DNA of 64,000 bases from Bradyrhizobium sp. 21 (lineage in GTDB: Bacteria; Pseudomonadota; Alphaproteobacteria; Rhizobiales; Xanthobacteraceae), in the NCBI RefSeq assembly GCF_023073335.1, contig NZ_JADPJG010000003.1, positions 223,789 through 287,788 on the forward strand. Direction: 5' to 3'. The position numbers and the translations under genes are program-made. Every line of letters starts with the position of its first letter. The stretch's first letter is position 1. The notes under the pieces are model-generated. The model ran no database searches. It was not told the DNA's origin and worked only from the letters and a program-made list of their open reading frames with translations. Positions 8,978 to 17,298 of this stretch are shown here, piece after piece.

Positions 8978-9794
8978 TGATGGTCGCCTTCTCTAATCCG
9001 TTGTCGGTCAGTTTCCACTTGGCAAGCAGGGTACGATAGGTGCCGTCGGCGATCAGCGCATCGAGTGCCTCGACCATCGCCTGCTGCAACGCCTTTTCCT
9101 TGACCGGCAGCGCAATGCCCGTGAACTGCGTCGCAATGGGATCGCCGACCGGCGCATAGGTGCCCGGCTCGAGATCCATCAGATAGGGCAGCGTCTCGTT
9201 GCCCTGCACGGCGGCGTCGATACGGCCCTGCCGGAGCTGCGTGCGCGCATCTGCCGAACCGTCCGTACCGACGAACTGGATCGGATTGCTGCCGCAATTC
9301 TTCTGGCTCCACTTGTCGATCTCTGCCGGAAACATGGTTCGGCGGCTGGCGCCGACCTTCTTGCCGCACAACGCCGCCATGTCCTTGAACTCCGACGCGC
9401 GGGACTGCTGCACGAAGAATTTTGGACCGCTGCGCAAATAATCGACGAAGGACGCAATCTCGTGCCGGCTCGCATAGTCGGTGAAGCCGGACAGGATGGC
9501 ATCCACCCGGCCCGTCGAAATCGACGGCATGAACTCAGCAAAGCTGGTCTCGGTCCATTCGATCTTGGCGCCGAGCTTGCGCCCGAGCGCCTCGCCGAGA
9601 TCGATGTCGAAGCCCGACAGTGCGTTGGTGGCGGGATCGCGAAACTCCATCGGCGGATAGTTCGGCACCACCGCCACCTTGATGCTGCCGCGCTTGGCGA
9701 TCTCAGCCGGCAGTTCGATGGCCCAAGCCTGAACACTTAAAGCCGAGGCACTCAAGGCGCCCAAAAGCGCCGCCGCAACCAAAACTCTCTTCAT
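8964..9794 (-). CDS. ABC solute-binding protein, family 3 (polar amino acid type)
   Basis: Periplasmic binding protein of 276 residues with a Sec signal peptide (MKRVLVAAALLGALSASAL). The mature region shows the family 3 pattern PNYPPMEFRDPATNALSGFD followed by IDLGEALGRKLG. I choose the ATG at 9794 because a GGGGG ribosome-binding site sits seven bases upstream; GTG and TTG codons just before it are too close to that site. Its 3' end overlaps the deacetylase-fold gene by 14 bases. It resembles the second family 3 binding protein of the operon (11425-12249), so one may be a duplicate with changed ligand preference. Confidence 0.9.
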   Translation of the reverse strand: MKRVLVAAALLGALSASALSVQAWAIELPAEIAKRGSIKVAVVPNYPPMEFRDPATNALSGFDIDLGEALGRKLGAKIEWTETSFAEFMPSISTGRVDAILSGFTDYASRHEIASFVDYLRSGPKFFVQQSRASEFKDMAALCGKKVGASRRTMFPAEIDKWSQKNCGSNPIQFVGTDGSADARTQLRQGRIDAAVQGNETLPYLMDLEPGTYAPVGDPIATQFTGIALPVKEKALQQAMVEALDALIADGTYRTLLAKWKLTDNGLEKATINAGQ

Positions 9795-9809
9795 CAACAC
9801 GCCCCCATT

Positions 9810-10574
9810 TCAGATTACTGCCGAAAGAAATGCCTTGGTGCGCTCCTCGCGCGGCGCGCCCAAGACCTCGGAGGCGCGGCCCTGCTCGACGATCGCGCCC
9901 TGGTCCATGTAGACGACCCGGTCTGCGACCTCGCGGGCGAAGCCGAGTTCGTGCGTCACCACCATCATGGTCATGCCGCTCTTCGCCAGCTCCTTCATGA
10001 CGGCGAGCACCTCGCCGACCAGTTCGGGATCGAGCGCGCTGGTCGGCTCGTCGAACAGCATCAGCATCGGCTTCATCGCGAGCGCGCGGGCAATCGCCAC
10101 GCGCTGCTGCTGGCCGCCGGAGAGCTGCGCGGGATAGGAGTCCGCCTTGGCCGACAGTCCGACGCGGCGCAACAGCTCAACGGCTTCAGTGCGCACCTCG
10201 TCGGCCTTGCGGCCCTGCACCTGGAGCGGGCCTTCGGTGACGTTCTCCAGCGCGGTCTTGTGCGGAAACAGATTGAAGCGCTGGAACACCATGCCGGTCT
10301 TCAGCCGCTGCCGCCCGATCTCCCGTTCGTTGAGCCGATGGAGCCGCCCACCCTGCTCGCGCACGCCCAGCAGTTCGCCATCGAGCCAGATGCCGCCGCT
10401 ATCGATCATGGCGAGCTGGTTGATGCAACGGAGCAGCGTGGTCTTGCCGGAGCCGGAGGCGCCGATCAGGCACATCACCTCGCCGGGCCAGACGTCGAGC
10501 GAGACGTTTTTGAGAGCCTGGAATTCGCCAAAATTCTTGGCCACGGCGCGGATCGCGACGAGTGGTTTTGTCAT
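9810..10574 (-). CDS. Polar amino acid ABC transporter ATP-binding protein (GlnQ/HisP type)
   Basis: ATPase of 254 residues. Walker A GASGSGKT is near residue 37, the signature LSGGQQQR near residue 147, and Walker B with [14 protein letters not shown] follows. The length and the [10 protein letters not shown] block are those of the GlnQ/HisP/OccP group. Its start overlaps the permease stop by four bases. It energises the single permease encoded at 10571-11428, probably as a homodimer with a permease homodimer. Confidence 0.94.
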   Translation of the reverse strand: MTKPLVAIRAVAKNFGEFQALKNVSLDVWPGEVMCLIGASGSGKTTLLRCINQLAMIDSGGIWLDGELLGVREQGGRLHRLNEREIGRQRLKTGMVFQRFNLFPHKTALENVTEGPLQVQGRKADEVRTEAVELLRRVGLSAKADSYPAQLSGGQQQRVAIARALAMKPMLMLFDEPTSALDPELVGEVLAVMKELAKSGMTMMVVTHELGFAREVADRVVYMDQGAIVEQGRASEVLGAPREERTKAFLSAVI

Positions 10575-11428
10575 CGCGCAAGCCGCAATGTGCCGCGGGC
10601 AAAACGGCGCTCGAGCAGCATCTGGAGCGGCGTCAGGACGGAGACGACGAGCAGGTACCAGAGCCCGGCGACGATCAGCAGCTCGATCACGCGGGAATTG
10701 GCATAGTAGATGTTTTCGGCGTTGTGCAGCAGTTCCGGATACTGGATGACGCTCGCAAGCGAAGTCGCCTTCACCATGCCGATGAATTCATTGCCGAGCG
10801 GCGGGATCACCACCCGCATCGCCTGCGGCAGCACGATCCGGCGCAGCGCGCGCAGCCGTCCCATGCCGATCGCCTGTGCCGCCTCATATTGCCCGATGTC
10901 GACCGACAGCATGCCGGCTCGCATTACTTCGGAGGTGTAAGCACCCTGGTTGATGCCGAGCCCGAGCAGCGCGGCAAGAAACGGCGTCATGACGTCGACG
11001 GCGCGCGCGCTCCACAGGCCGGGAATGCCGATGGTCGGAAACACCAGCGCGAGGTTGAACCACAGCAGCAATTGCAGGATCAACGGCGTGCCGCGGAATA
11101 GCCAGGTGTAACCGGCGGCCACCGTCTTCAGCACCGGATTGGGCGACAGCCGCATGACCGCCACGACGACGCCGAGGAAAATGCCGAGTGCCATCGCCAG
11201 CACCGCCATCACCATGGTGTTGACGATGCCTTCGAGAATGACCTTTGCAGTCAGGAAACGGCTGACATAGGCCCATTCGATCTGACCGTTCGCAAACGCG
11301 CGCCCGATCGCCGCCAGCACGAGGACGATCAGGGCGGCGCTGAGCCAGCGAAACCAGTGCGGCTCGCGCGCAACCCGCATTCCCGAGAGATCGGGAAAAC
11401 CCTCCGCGAGTGCCGGCACCGGCTTCAT
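10571..11428 (-). CDS. Polar amino acid ABC transporter permease
   Basis: Inner-membrane permease of 285 residues of the HisM/GlnP group, with about five to six hydrophobic segments. The cytoplasmic EAA loop [20 protein letters not shown] is followed by a final membrane segment. The start at 11428 ([11 protein letters not shown]) overlaps the stop of the binding-protein gene by four bases; a frame-open extension upstream is ignored for that reason. Only one permease gene is present, so a homodimer is expected, served by two family 3 binding proteins. Confidence 0.93.
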   Translation of the reverse strand: MKPVPALAEGFPDLSGMRVAREPHWFRWLSAALIVLVLAAIGRAFANGQIEWAYVSRFLTAKVILEGIVNTMVMAVLAMALGIFLGVVVAVMRLSPNPVLKTVAAGYTWLFRGTPLILQLLLWFNLALVFPTIGIPGLWSARAVDVMTPFLAALLGLGINQGAYTSEVMRAGMLSVDIGQYEAAQAIGMGRLRALRRIVLPQAMRVVIPPLGNEFIGMVKATSLASVIQYPELLHNAENIYYANSRVIELLIVAGLWYLLVVSVLTPLQMLLERRFARGTLRLAR

Positions 11429-12249
11429 TGCGGCGCCGCGTTCAGCATGGGCTGGGTGACCGCGTTCGCGCCAAGGCCCCATTTGTCGAGAACGGCCTTG
11501 TAGGAACCGTCGGCGATCATCGCGGTGAGCTTTTCCGTCACGAGTTCACGCAAGACGGCGTCATCCTTGCGGAACATGATGCCCTGATAGCCCGTGGACA
11601 ATTGCGCACCAATGACGCGGTATTTTCCCGGCTCCTGCGATTGCGCATAGGGCAAGGTCTCGCTGCCCTGGACCGCGGCGTCGATGCGGCCCTGCTTGAG
11701 CTGATTGCGAACGTCGATCGAGTTCTCGCCGGGCACGTACTGGATGGCGGGCTTGCCGGCCGCCTCGCAATTCTGCTTGCTCCACTTCTCGATCTCGAGC
11801 GGGAACGCGGTGCTGCGGGTGGTGCCGACCTTTTTGCCGCAGAGGTCGGCTGCGGCCTTCGCCTCGCTCTCGGCCATCACGAAGAACTGCGGGCCGGTGG
11901 TGAGATAATCGACGAAGTCGGCCGTTTCGCGTCGCGAGCTGCGATCCTGGATGCCGGAGATGATGAAATCGGCGCGCTTGGTCTGGAGCGACGGGATCAG
12001 CTCGGCGAACGGAGTCTCGCTCCAGACGATCTTCACGCCGAGCCGCTTGGCGAGCTCGTTTGCCAGATCGATATCGAGCCCGACCAGCTCGTTGGTCGCG
12101 GGGTCACGATATTCCATCGGCGCGTAGGTGGAGTTCGCCGTGAGCTTCAGCGTGCCCGCCTGCTTGATCTCCGCCGGAAGCTCGGCCGCCTGCGCCGACG
12201 TCACGGCAGCCAAGGCTGCGAAAGCGAGGAAATGCGAGAGGCGTGTCAT
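11425..12249 (-). CDS. ABC solute-binding protein, family 3 (polar amino acid type)
   Basis: Periplasmic binding protein of 274 residues. A signal peptide (MTRLSHFLAFAALAAVTSAQ) is cleaved probably after AQA near residue 21. The mature part includes LTANSTYAPMEYRDPATNEL, the usual family 3 first strand. A strong AAAGGAG site lies just upstream of the ATG. It precedes the permease with a four-base overlap, so it is the primary binding partner of that permease; the paralogue at 8964-9794 is the likely alternative partner. Confidence 0.92.
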   Translation of the reverse strand: MTRLSHFLAFAALAAVTSAQAAELPAEIKQAGTLKLTANSTYAPMEYRDPATNELVGLDIDLANELAKRLGVKIVWSETPFAELIPSLQTKRADFIISGIQDRSSRRETADFVDYLTTGPQFFVMAESEAKAAADLCGKKVGTTRSTAFPLEIEKWSKQNCEAAGKPAIQYVPGENSIDVRNQLKQGRIDAAVQGSETLPYAQSQEPGKYRVIGAQLSTGYQGIMFRKDDAVLRELVTEKLTAMIADGSYKAVLDKWGLGANAVTQPMLNAAPQ

Positions 12250-12293
12250 GTCAGCTCCTTTGCCGATCTCTTTGCTAACGCCGTGCCATTTAG

Positions 12294-13250
12294 CTAGTCA
12301 GCGTCGAGAACGGCCGGCTCGATGACGCCGGCGCGCTCGGTGATCACCCTGTATTGCTCGGGCCGCCGATGTGCGGCGAAGTTGAACATCTTGTCCTTGC
12401 CCTGGCGGCAGAGGTCGAGATCGACGTCGGCGACGATCACCTCGTCCGTGAGCGTCTGGGCCTGTGCGACAATTCGTCCATTGGGATCGACGATGCAGGA
12501 GCCGCCGATCAGCCCGGAGCCGTCCTCCTCGCCCGCCTTCGCCACCGAGATCGCCCAGGTCGCGTTCATGTAGGCATTGGCCTGCACCACCAGCGTCGAA
12601 TGGAAGGTGCGGAGCGCTCCGTCTTCCGTCGTGCCGCCATTGGGATCGTAGGCCGCCGAATTGTAGCCGATGCAGACGAGCTCGACGCCTTGCAGGCCGA
12701 GCACGCGCCAGGATTCGGGCCAGCGGCGGTCGTTGCAGATCATCATGCCCATGATGGCGTGGGCCCAGGCCGAACCGGCGCGGAAGGCGGGAAAGCCGAG
12801 GTCGCCATATTCGAAATAGCGTTTCTCGAGCTGCTGGTAGCGCGCGCCTTCGCGAGGCTCGACCGAGCCCGGCAGATGCACCTTGCGATAGCGGCCCAAA
12901 ATCTCGCCGTCGCGATCGACCAGGATAGCGCAATTGTAGCGGCGACCGTCCGGGGTCAGCTCGGCATAACCGACATAGAAGCCGACGCGCAGCGCACGCG
13001 CACGGTCGAACAGCTTGGCGATCGCGGGGTTCGGAATGCTGCGCTCGAAATAGCTGTCGAGCGCGTCGCCTTCGAGCAGCCACCGCGGGAAGAAGGTGGT
13101 GAAGGCCAGCTCCGGGAACACCACGAGGCTGGCGCCGCGGCCGGCGGCTTCCTCCAGCATGTCGAGCATGCGCTTCAGCGTCTGCTCGCGCGTATCTGCT
13201 TTTTGCGTCGGCCCCATCTGTGCGGCGGCGGCGCGAAGGACACGAACCAA
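12294..13250 (-). CDS. N-carbamoyl-D-amino acid hydrolase-like nitrilase-superfamily amidase
   Basis: Cytoplasmic C-N hydrolase of about 318 residues. The Glu-Lys-Cys triad is visible as VFPELAF (Glu47), RYRKVHLPG (Lys123) and MMICNDRRWPE (Cys172). Blocks such as TFFPRW, LEKRYFE, GDLGFP and NDRRWPESWR closely follow the D-carbamoylases of Agrobacterium as I remember them. Those enzymes release ammonia and CO2 from N-carbamoyl-D-amino acids. I put the start at the TTG at 13250: GGAGG lies five bases upstream, inside the otherwise possible longer frame that begins with a TTG at 13262. It is the first gene of the nine-gene operon. Confidence 0.88.
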   Translation of the reverse strand: MVRVLRAAAAQMGPTQKADTREQTLKRMLDMLEEAAGRGASLVVFPELAFTTFFPRWLLEGDALDSYFERSIPNPAIAKLFDRARALRVGFYVGYAELTPDGRRYNCAILVDRDGEILGRYRKVHLPGSVEPREGARYQQLEKRYFEYGDLGFPAFRAGSAWAHAIMGMMICNDRRWPESWRVLGLQGVELVCIGYNSAAYDPNGGTTEDGALRTFHSTLVVQANAYMNATWAISVAKAGEEDGSGLIGGSCIVDPNGRIVAQAQTLTDEVIVADVDLDLCRQGKDKMFNFAAHRRPEQYRVITERAGVIEPAVLDAD

Positions 13251-13401
13251 GATTGCCTCCAATCTGTGCGCAGTGCTGCCTCAATGGGCGAATGAACCCT
13301 TTGATGCGACGTGCAAATCCGCCGCCATTACGCGGAAGCGGGGCTGCAAAATCAATTCGTTCTGCTATGATGTTTTGGCCCTGAGTATAATCGGCAGTGA
13401 T
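13251..13401. promoter_or_regulatory. Divergent promoter region of the carbamoylase operon and LysR gene
   Basis: A 151-base gap between divergent genes. The stretch from about 13340 to 13400 is AT-richer than the coding DNA around it and includes TATGATGTTT and GAGTATAAT, the latter a possible -10 element for the LysR gene. The GGAGG ribosome-binding site of the carbamoylase is at 13256-13260 on the minus strand. A LysR operator is expected here but was not resolved by eye. Confidence 0.5.
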
Positions 13402-14328
13402 ATGAACCTGCGTCAGCTCGAGATCCTGCGTGCCGTAATCCGGCACCGCACCACAGTGGCGGCGGCGGACGAGCTGGCGCTGTCGCAGCCTGCGGTCAGC
13501 AACGCGTTGAAGACGATGGAGGCGCAGGCGGGCTTTGCGCTGTTCGAGCGCGTCAACAACCGGCTGTTTCCGACCGCGGAAGCGATGGCGCTCTACAAGG
13601 AGAGCGAGGCCATCTTCGCGCTGCATGCCAAGCTCGAGAACCGCGTACGCGATCTGCGCGAGAACCGCTCCGGGCATCTCGCGCTCGTCGCGACGCCGCC
13701 GCTCGCCTACAGCATCATCCCCGCTGCTCTATCGGCCTTCCTGGGCCGCCGCCCGGAGACGCGGGTGTTCTTCGACGTGCGGCGCTATGAGGGCATCATC
13801 GAGGGCGTGCTCAGCCGCGTCGCCGAGCTCGGCTTCGCGCTCGGCCTGACGCATCATCCCGGCATCGCCCACGAGGTGGTGCACACCGGCGAGATGGTGT
13901 GCGTGCTGCCGCCGCAGCACCCGCTCGCCGACAGGCCGGTGATCTCGGCCGCGGACCTGTCCGGCCTGCCCTTGATAGGGCTCGAGCGCGGCACGCGTCT
14001 TGGCGAGGCCGTGCGCGACAGCTTTGCGCGGGCGGGCGCGCCGTTCCGGCCGACCGTCGAGGTACGCTACTGCAACACGGCGTGCGTGCTCGCCGCCGCC
14101 GGCGTCGGCGCCGCGGTGGTCGATCCCTTCTCGCCGCGGCAGAACGGCGGCAACGGCCTCGTCGTCCGGCCCTTCACGCCGACGACGCACGCCGTCGCCT
14201 ATATGCTATGGTCGGAAGCCGAGCCGCTGTCGCGCCTGGCAAAGGCCTTTCTCAGCGAGGTCCGCAAGGAAAGCGCGCTGCTGGAGCCCACAACGCCGCA
14301 CCAGCAACATGGGGCAGAAAGCGACTGA
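13402..14328 (+). CDS. LysR-family transcriptional regulator
   Basis: A 308-residue regulator beginning MNLRQLEILRAVIRHRTTVA. The helix-turn-helix lies at about residues 17-37 (TVAAADELALSQPAVSNAL), followed by the effector domain. I use the ATG at 13402; the open frame runs 100 codons further upstream across the divergent promoter, which is not conserved in LysR proteins. It diverges from the nine-gene carbamoylase operon and is its probable regulator. The glutamine amidotransferase gene follows 30 bases downstream and may be cotranscribed. Confidence 0.93.
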   Translation: MNLRQLEILRAVIRHRTTVAAADELALSQPAVSNALKTMEAQAGFALFERVNNRLFPTAEAMALYKESEAIFALHAKLENRVRDLRENRSGHLALVATPPLAYSIIPAALSAFLGRRPETRVFFDVRRYEGIIEGVLSRVAELGFALGLTHHPGIAHEVVHTGEMVCVLPPQHPLADRPVISAADLSGLPLIGLERGTRLGEAVRDSFARAGAPFRPTVEVRYCNTACVLAAAGVGAAVVDPFSPRQNGGNGLVVRPFTPTTHAVAYMLWSEAEPLSRLAKAFLSEVRKESALLEPTTPHQQHGAESD

Positions 14329-14358
14329 GCTTCGCAAACTTTTACCTTTGGGGGGCAC

Positions 14359-15078
14359 ATGGCACGCATCACCATCATCGAGACCGGGCAGGTCCCGCAA
14401 AAATATCGCGAGCAGCACGGCTCGTTTCCAGACATGTTCGAGCGCATGGTCCGCGCCGAGGATCCGACGGCCATGGTCGACGTGGTCAGCATCCCGAATG
14501 GCGACGCACTCCCCGATCCGGGCAAGCTCGAGGCCGTCCTGATCACCGGCGCCGCCGCCGGCGTCTATGACGGGCTCGACTGGATCGCGCCGCTGGAAGA
14601 TTTCGTGCGCACGGCTTATGCCAACAAGACGCCGATGGTCGGAATCTGCTTCGGCCATCAGCTCATCGCGCAGGCGCTCGGCGGCACCGTGCGCAAATCG
14701 GAGAAGGGCTGGGGCATCGGCCGGCACGTCTATCAGGTGCTGCCGGACAATGGCGTCGTCGACGGCGAGGCGGTCGCCATCGCCTGCTCGCATCAGGACC
14801 AGGTGGTCGAAGCCCCGAAGGATGCTCTGACGATCCTCTCGTCCGAATTCACCCCGCATGCCGGCCTGCTCTACGCCAACGGCGCGACGCTGACCGTGCA
14901 GCCGCATCCGGAGTTCGACGTGGGATTTGCGGAAGTGTGCTGCGAGCTCCGCGACGGCAAGGCGCCGGAGGATGTCGTTGCCACGGCGCGGGAGTCACTG
15001 GGGGAGCCGATGGACAACGCCAAGCTCGGTGGCGCGATCACGCGGTTTCTGGCGCGCAAATCCATCCCCTCATCCTGA
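14359..15078 (+). CDS. Class I glutamine amidotransferase (GMP synthase-like domain)
   Basis: A stand-alone class I GATase of 239 residues. The nucleophile is Cys97 in GICFGHQ, and the His-Glu pair is His183 and Glu185 in QPHPEFD. No synthetase domain is attached. Such proteins include gamma-glutamyl hydrolases acting on gamma-glutamyl amines and peptidases such as GdmF-like enzymes. Because it directly follows the LysR gene it may take part in handling glutamine or gamma-glutamyl intermediates of the neighbouring catabolic operon; this is inference. A GGGGGG site lies upstream of the ATG. Confidence 0.9.
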   Translation: MARITIIETGQVPQKYREQHGSFPDMFERMVRAEDPTAMVDVVSIPNGDALPDPGKLEAVLITGAAAGVYDGLDWIAPLEDFVRTAYANKTPMVGICFGHQLIAQALGGTVRKSEKGWGIGRHVYQVLPDNGVVDGEAVAIACSHQDQVVEAPKDALTILSSEFTPHAGLLYANGATLTVQPHPEFDVGFAEVCCELRDGKAPEDVVATARESLGEPMDNAKLGGAITRFLARKSIPSS

Positions 15079-15180
15079 GGAGCGCGCTCTCGCGCGCGTC
15101 TCGAAGGATCGAGGCCCCGCTGCAGCAGCAGGGCCTGCATGGTTCAAGACGCCGCTTCGCGGCTCCTCACCATGAGGGTC
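15068..15180. repeat. Dispersed palindromic repeat, family A (CTCATCCTGAGGAGC)
   Basis: Two inverted hairpin units. The first begins CCTCATCCTGAGGAGCGCG and includes TCTCGAAGGAT; the second ends GGCTCCTCACCATGAGGGT. Each unit is a degenerate stem-loop. Related copies lie at 24071-24202, 30509-30627 and 45892-46001, always between genes. It follows the GATase stop and separates it from the convergent DUF1348 gene. Confidence 0.8.
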
Positions 15181-15186
15181 GAGTGT

Positions 15187-15654
15187 TCAGAACGGATCCG
15201 TCCCCAGCCCCGGCACATCGGCCGGCCGCACCCCCGGCGCCGCCCAGTGAAACCGGCGGTCCTTCTCCGTAATCGCGATGTCGTTGATCGAGGCCTCGCG
15301 CCGCCGCATCAGGCCGTGCTCGTCGAACTCCCACTGCTCGTTGCCGTAGGAGCGATACCACTGGCCAGCCGCGTCGTGCCATTCGTACTGGAAGCGCACC
15401 GCGATGTGGTTGCCGTCGAAGGCCCAGAGATCCTTGATCAGGCGATACTCCTGCTCTTTCTCCCATTTGCGGGTGAGGAACGCGACGATGGCCTCGCGGC
15501 CCTGAAATACCTCGGAGCGATTGCGCCAGCGGCTGTCCTCGGTATAGGCGAGCGAGACCCGCACGGGATCGCGTGAATTCCAGGCGTCCTCGGCCATGCG
15601 CGCCTTTTGGGCTGCGGTCTCACGGGTGAAAGGCGGAAGCGGCGGGCGCGACAT
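15187..15654 (-). CDS. DUF1348 (SnoaL/NTF2-like) family protein
   Basis: A 155-residue soluble protein, full-length for DUF1348. The alpha+beta NTF2-like fold is indicated by blocks such as [30 protein letters not shown] and [12 protein letters not shown]. Members are small cone-shaped proteins of unknown function, often next to stress or metabolism genes. It is a single gene on the minus strand, convergent with the GATase. No catalytic residues can be assigned from sequence. Confidence 0.85.
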   Translation of the reverse strand: MSRPPLPPFTRETAAQKARMAEDAWNSRDPVRVSLAYTEDSRWRNRSEVFQGREAIVAFLTRKWEKEQEYRLIKDLWAFDGNHIAVRFQYEWHDAAGQWYRSYGNEQWEFDEHGLMRRREASINDIAITEKDRRFHWAAPGVRPADVPGLGTDPF

Positions 15655-15731
15655 GATGGCCTCATCGGTTGACGGCAGCGCAATCTATCGCGGCATGCGG
15701 CAGAGTCGAGGGGCCGTCCGCTATCGCCCGA

Positions 15732-16181
15732 TCACGAAATCAGATCAGCCTTCATCAGCGTGCGAATCGATTTCGGGATCGGCTGCGCACGGCCGCCGCT
15801 GATGAAGGCGACGCGCACCTCGGCTTTCACCAGCACATCCTCAGCCCGCCGCACTTCCTGCGCAAGCATGATGGAGGCGCCCTTCACGGCGACCGGCCAG
15901 GTCACGACGTCGAGCACGTCGTCCATCCGGGCAGGTCTGAGGAAATCCAGATGCATCGAGCGCACCACGAAGGCGAAGCTTGCGTCTTCCGCCGCGGTCT
16001 GCTCGAACAATGCCTGCTGCTCGGCGCCCATCAGCCGCAGATGATTGGTCCGTCCGCGCTCCATGTAGCGCAGATAATTGGCGTGATAGACGATGCCGGA
16101 AAAATCCGTGTCCTCGTAGTAGACGCGGACCTGCATGTGATGGCGGCCGTCGCGGATCTCGCCGTCGAGATGGGCTGTCAC
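15732..16181 (-). CDS. ybgC: Acyl-CoA thioesterase, YbgC/4-hydroxybenzoyl-CoA thioesterase family
   Basis: Hot-dog fold thioesterase of about 149 residues that hydrolyses short acyl-CoAs and is often linked to the Tol-Pal envelope system. The active-site block VYYEDTDFSGIVYHANYLRY, with its conserved Asp, Tyr and His, is present. I choose the GTG at 16181 because an AAAGAGG site lies eight bases upstream. A longer ATG start at 16244 would include an untypical arginine-rich leader and a 20-base palindrome (16213-16232). No tol genes are visible in this window. Confidence 0.85.
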   Translation of the reverse strand: MTAHLDGEIRDGRHHMQVRVYYEDTDFSGIVYHANYLRYMERGRTNHLRLMGAEQQALFEQTAAEDASFAFVVRSMHLDFLRPARMDDVLDVVTWPVAVKGASIMLAQEVRRAEDVLVKAEVRVAFISGGRAQPIPKSIRTLMKADLIS

Positions 16182-16212
16182 TTCGCGAGCCTCTTTGCTT
16201 GTCGCTACCGCT

Positions 16213-16232
16213 CCGTTTTTGCGCAAAAACGG
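16213..16232. repeat. Perfect 20-base palindrome
   Basis: CCGTTTTTGCGCAAAAACGG is its own reverse complement. It lies between the metallophosphoesterase stop and the ybgC GTG start, about 30 bases from each. The sequence could be a protein-binding site or form a stem in RNA on either strand. It lacks a trailing T-run, so it is not a classical terminator. Confidence 0.75.
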
Positions 16233-16251
16233 TCGGTCGCGCAAGCGCAGC

Positions 16252-17169
16252 CTATGCCACCGCCGGCCCCCGCCCCAGCGCCACCTCGACGATCTCCGGC
16301 GGCACCCCGAAACGAATCGGCATGAGGCTGCAACCGAGGCCGCCGGAAATGATGACGTCGCATTTCAGCCGGACATGACCATAGGCGAGCCGGAGGCCAT
16401 GCTGCCGCGAAACCGCCGGCGACCAGCCGAGCAGGCGGATCTGGCCGCCATGGGTGTGGCCGGACAGTTGCAGCGCGACGCGCGCGGGCACGCGCGGCGC
16501 GATGTTGGGCTCATGCGCGAGCAGGATCACCGGCGCATCGTCGGTGACTTTTGCCAGCGTCGCGGTGAGGTCATCCGCGCCGAGGCGCCCCGTGGTCCGG
16601 AATCGCCGCGCCGGCAGGAAGGCCAGCTGATCGCCGAGGCCGGCGAGCCAGAACGGACGGCCGTCCTTGGTGAGACGGACGGCGTCATTCTCGTAGACGG
16701 GAATGCCGGCCGTCTCCAGCGCACGATGCGCGATGGTCGGCCCATGCCCGATCTGCTGCACGGTCCTGTCGTCCCAATAATCGTGATTGCCCATGACGGC
16801 ATGGACGCCGAGCGGGGCCTTGAGGCCGGCCAGTACCTTGGCCCATTCGCTCGACGGAATGATGCGCGTGACCTGATGCAGGCCGGCGACATAATCGCCG
16901 AGCAGCACGATGATATCCGCGTTCAGCGCGTTGGTGCGGTCGACGATGGCCTCGATCCGGTCCAGCGACATCCAGGGATCGCAGGCATGGATGTCGGCGA
17001 TCACGGCGATCTTCAGCGGAAAATCTGCCGGCCATTGCCGTGGCGTCGGATGATAGCGGGTGACCCGAAGCCGCAGCACCGGCTCGATTCCGACGCCGTA
17101 GGCGGCGGTCGAGACGGCGAGAGCGGACAGCCCGCCGATGGAACGGATGAGATGACGGCGCGTGATCAT
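16252..17169 (-). CDS. Metallophosphoesterase (YaeI-like, exported)
   Basis: Calcineurin-like phosphoesterase of 305 residues. Metal-binding motifs are in order: DIH (Asp59, His61), GDYV (Asp92), GNHD (Asn128, His129) and GHTHGG near residue 236. The N-terminus MITRRHLIRSIGGLSALAVS holds an RR motif and a hydrophobic stretch, consistent with a Tat signal or signal anchor. This matches the UDP-2,3-diacylglucosamine pyrophosphatase/YkuE-YaeI type of membrane-associated phosphoesterases. It precedes ybgC on the same strand with a short gap. Confidence 0.88.
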   Translation of the reverse strand: MITRRHLIRSIGGLSALAVSTAAYGVGIEPVLRLRVTRYHPTPRQWPADFPLKIAVIADIHACDPWMSLDRIEAIVDRTNALNADIIVLLGDYVAGLHQVTRIIPSSEWAKVLAGLKAPLGVHAVMGNHDYWDDRTVQQIGHGPTIAHRALETAGIPVYENDAVRLTKDGRPFWLAGLGDQLAFLPARRFRTTGRLGADDLTATLAKVTDDAPVILLAHEPNIAPRVPARVALQLSGHTHGGQIRLLGWSPAVSRQHGLRLAYGHVRLKCDVIISGGLGCSLMPIRFGVPPEIVEVALGRGPAVA

Positions 17170-17298
17170 GAAAGCCCGATCGTGATGCAGCTTCTCGATG
17201 CGATCCGATTGGAGCGGAAATGGGGTGTGTTTGTGCAGTCCCTCTGCACGAGATTACCGGAAATTCATCACGGCCCGCGCACCATGCGCTTGCGCAGA

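Noticed and set aside
12298..13677. A 459-codon minus-strand frame overlapping the carbamoylase and the LysR gene
   Set aside because: It is out of frame with the carbamoylase triad and crosses the divergent promoter; it is a composition artefact.
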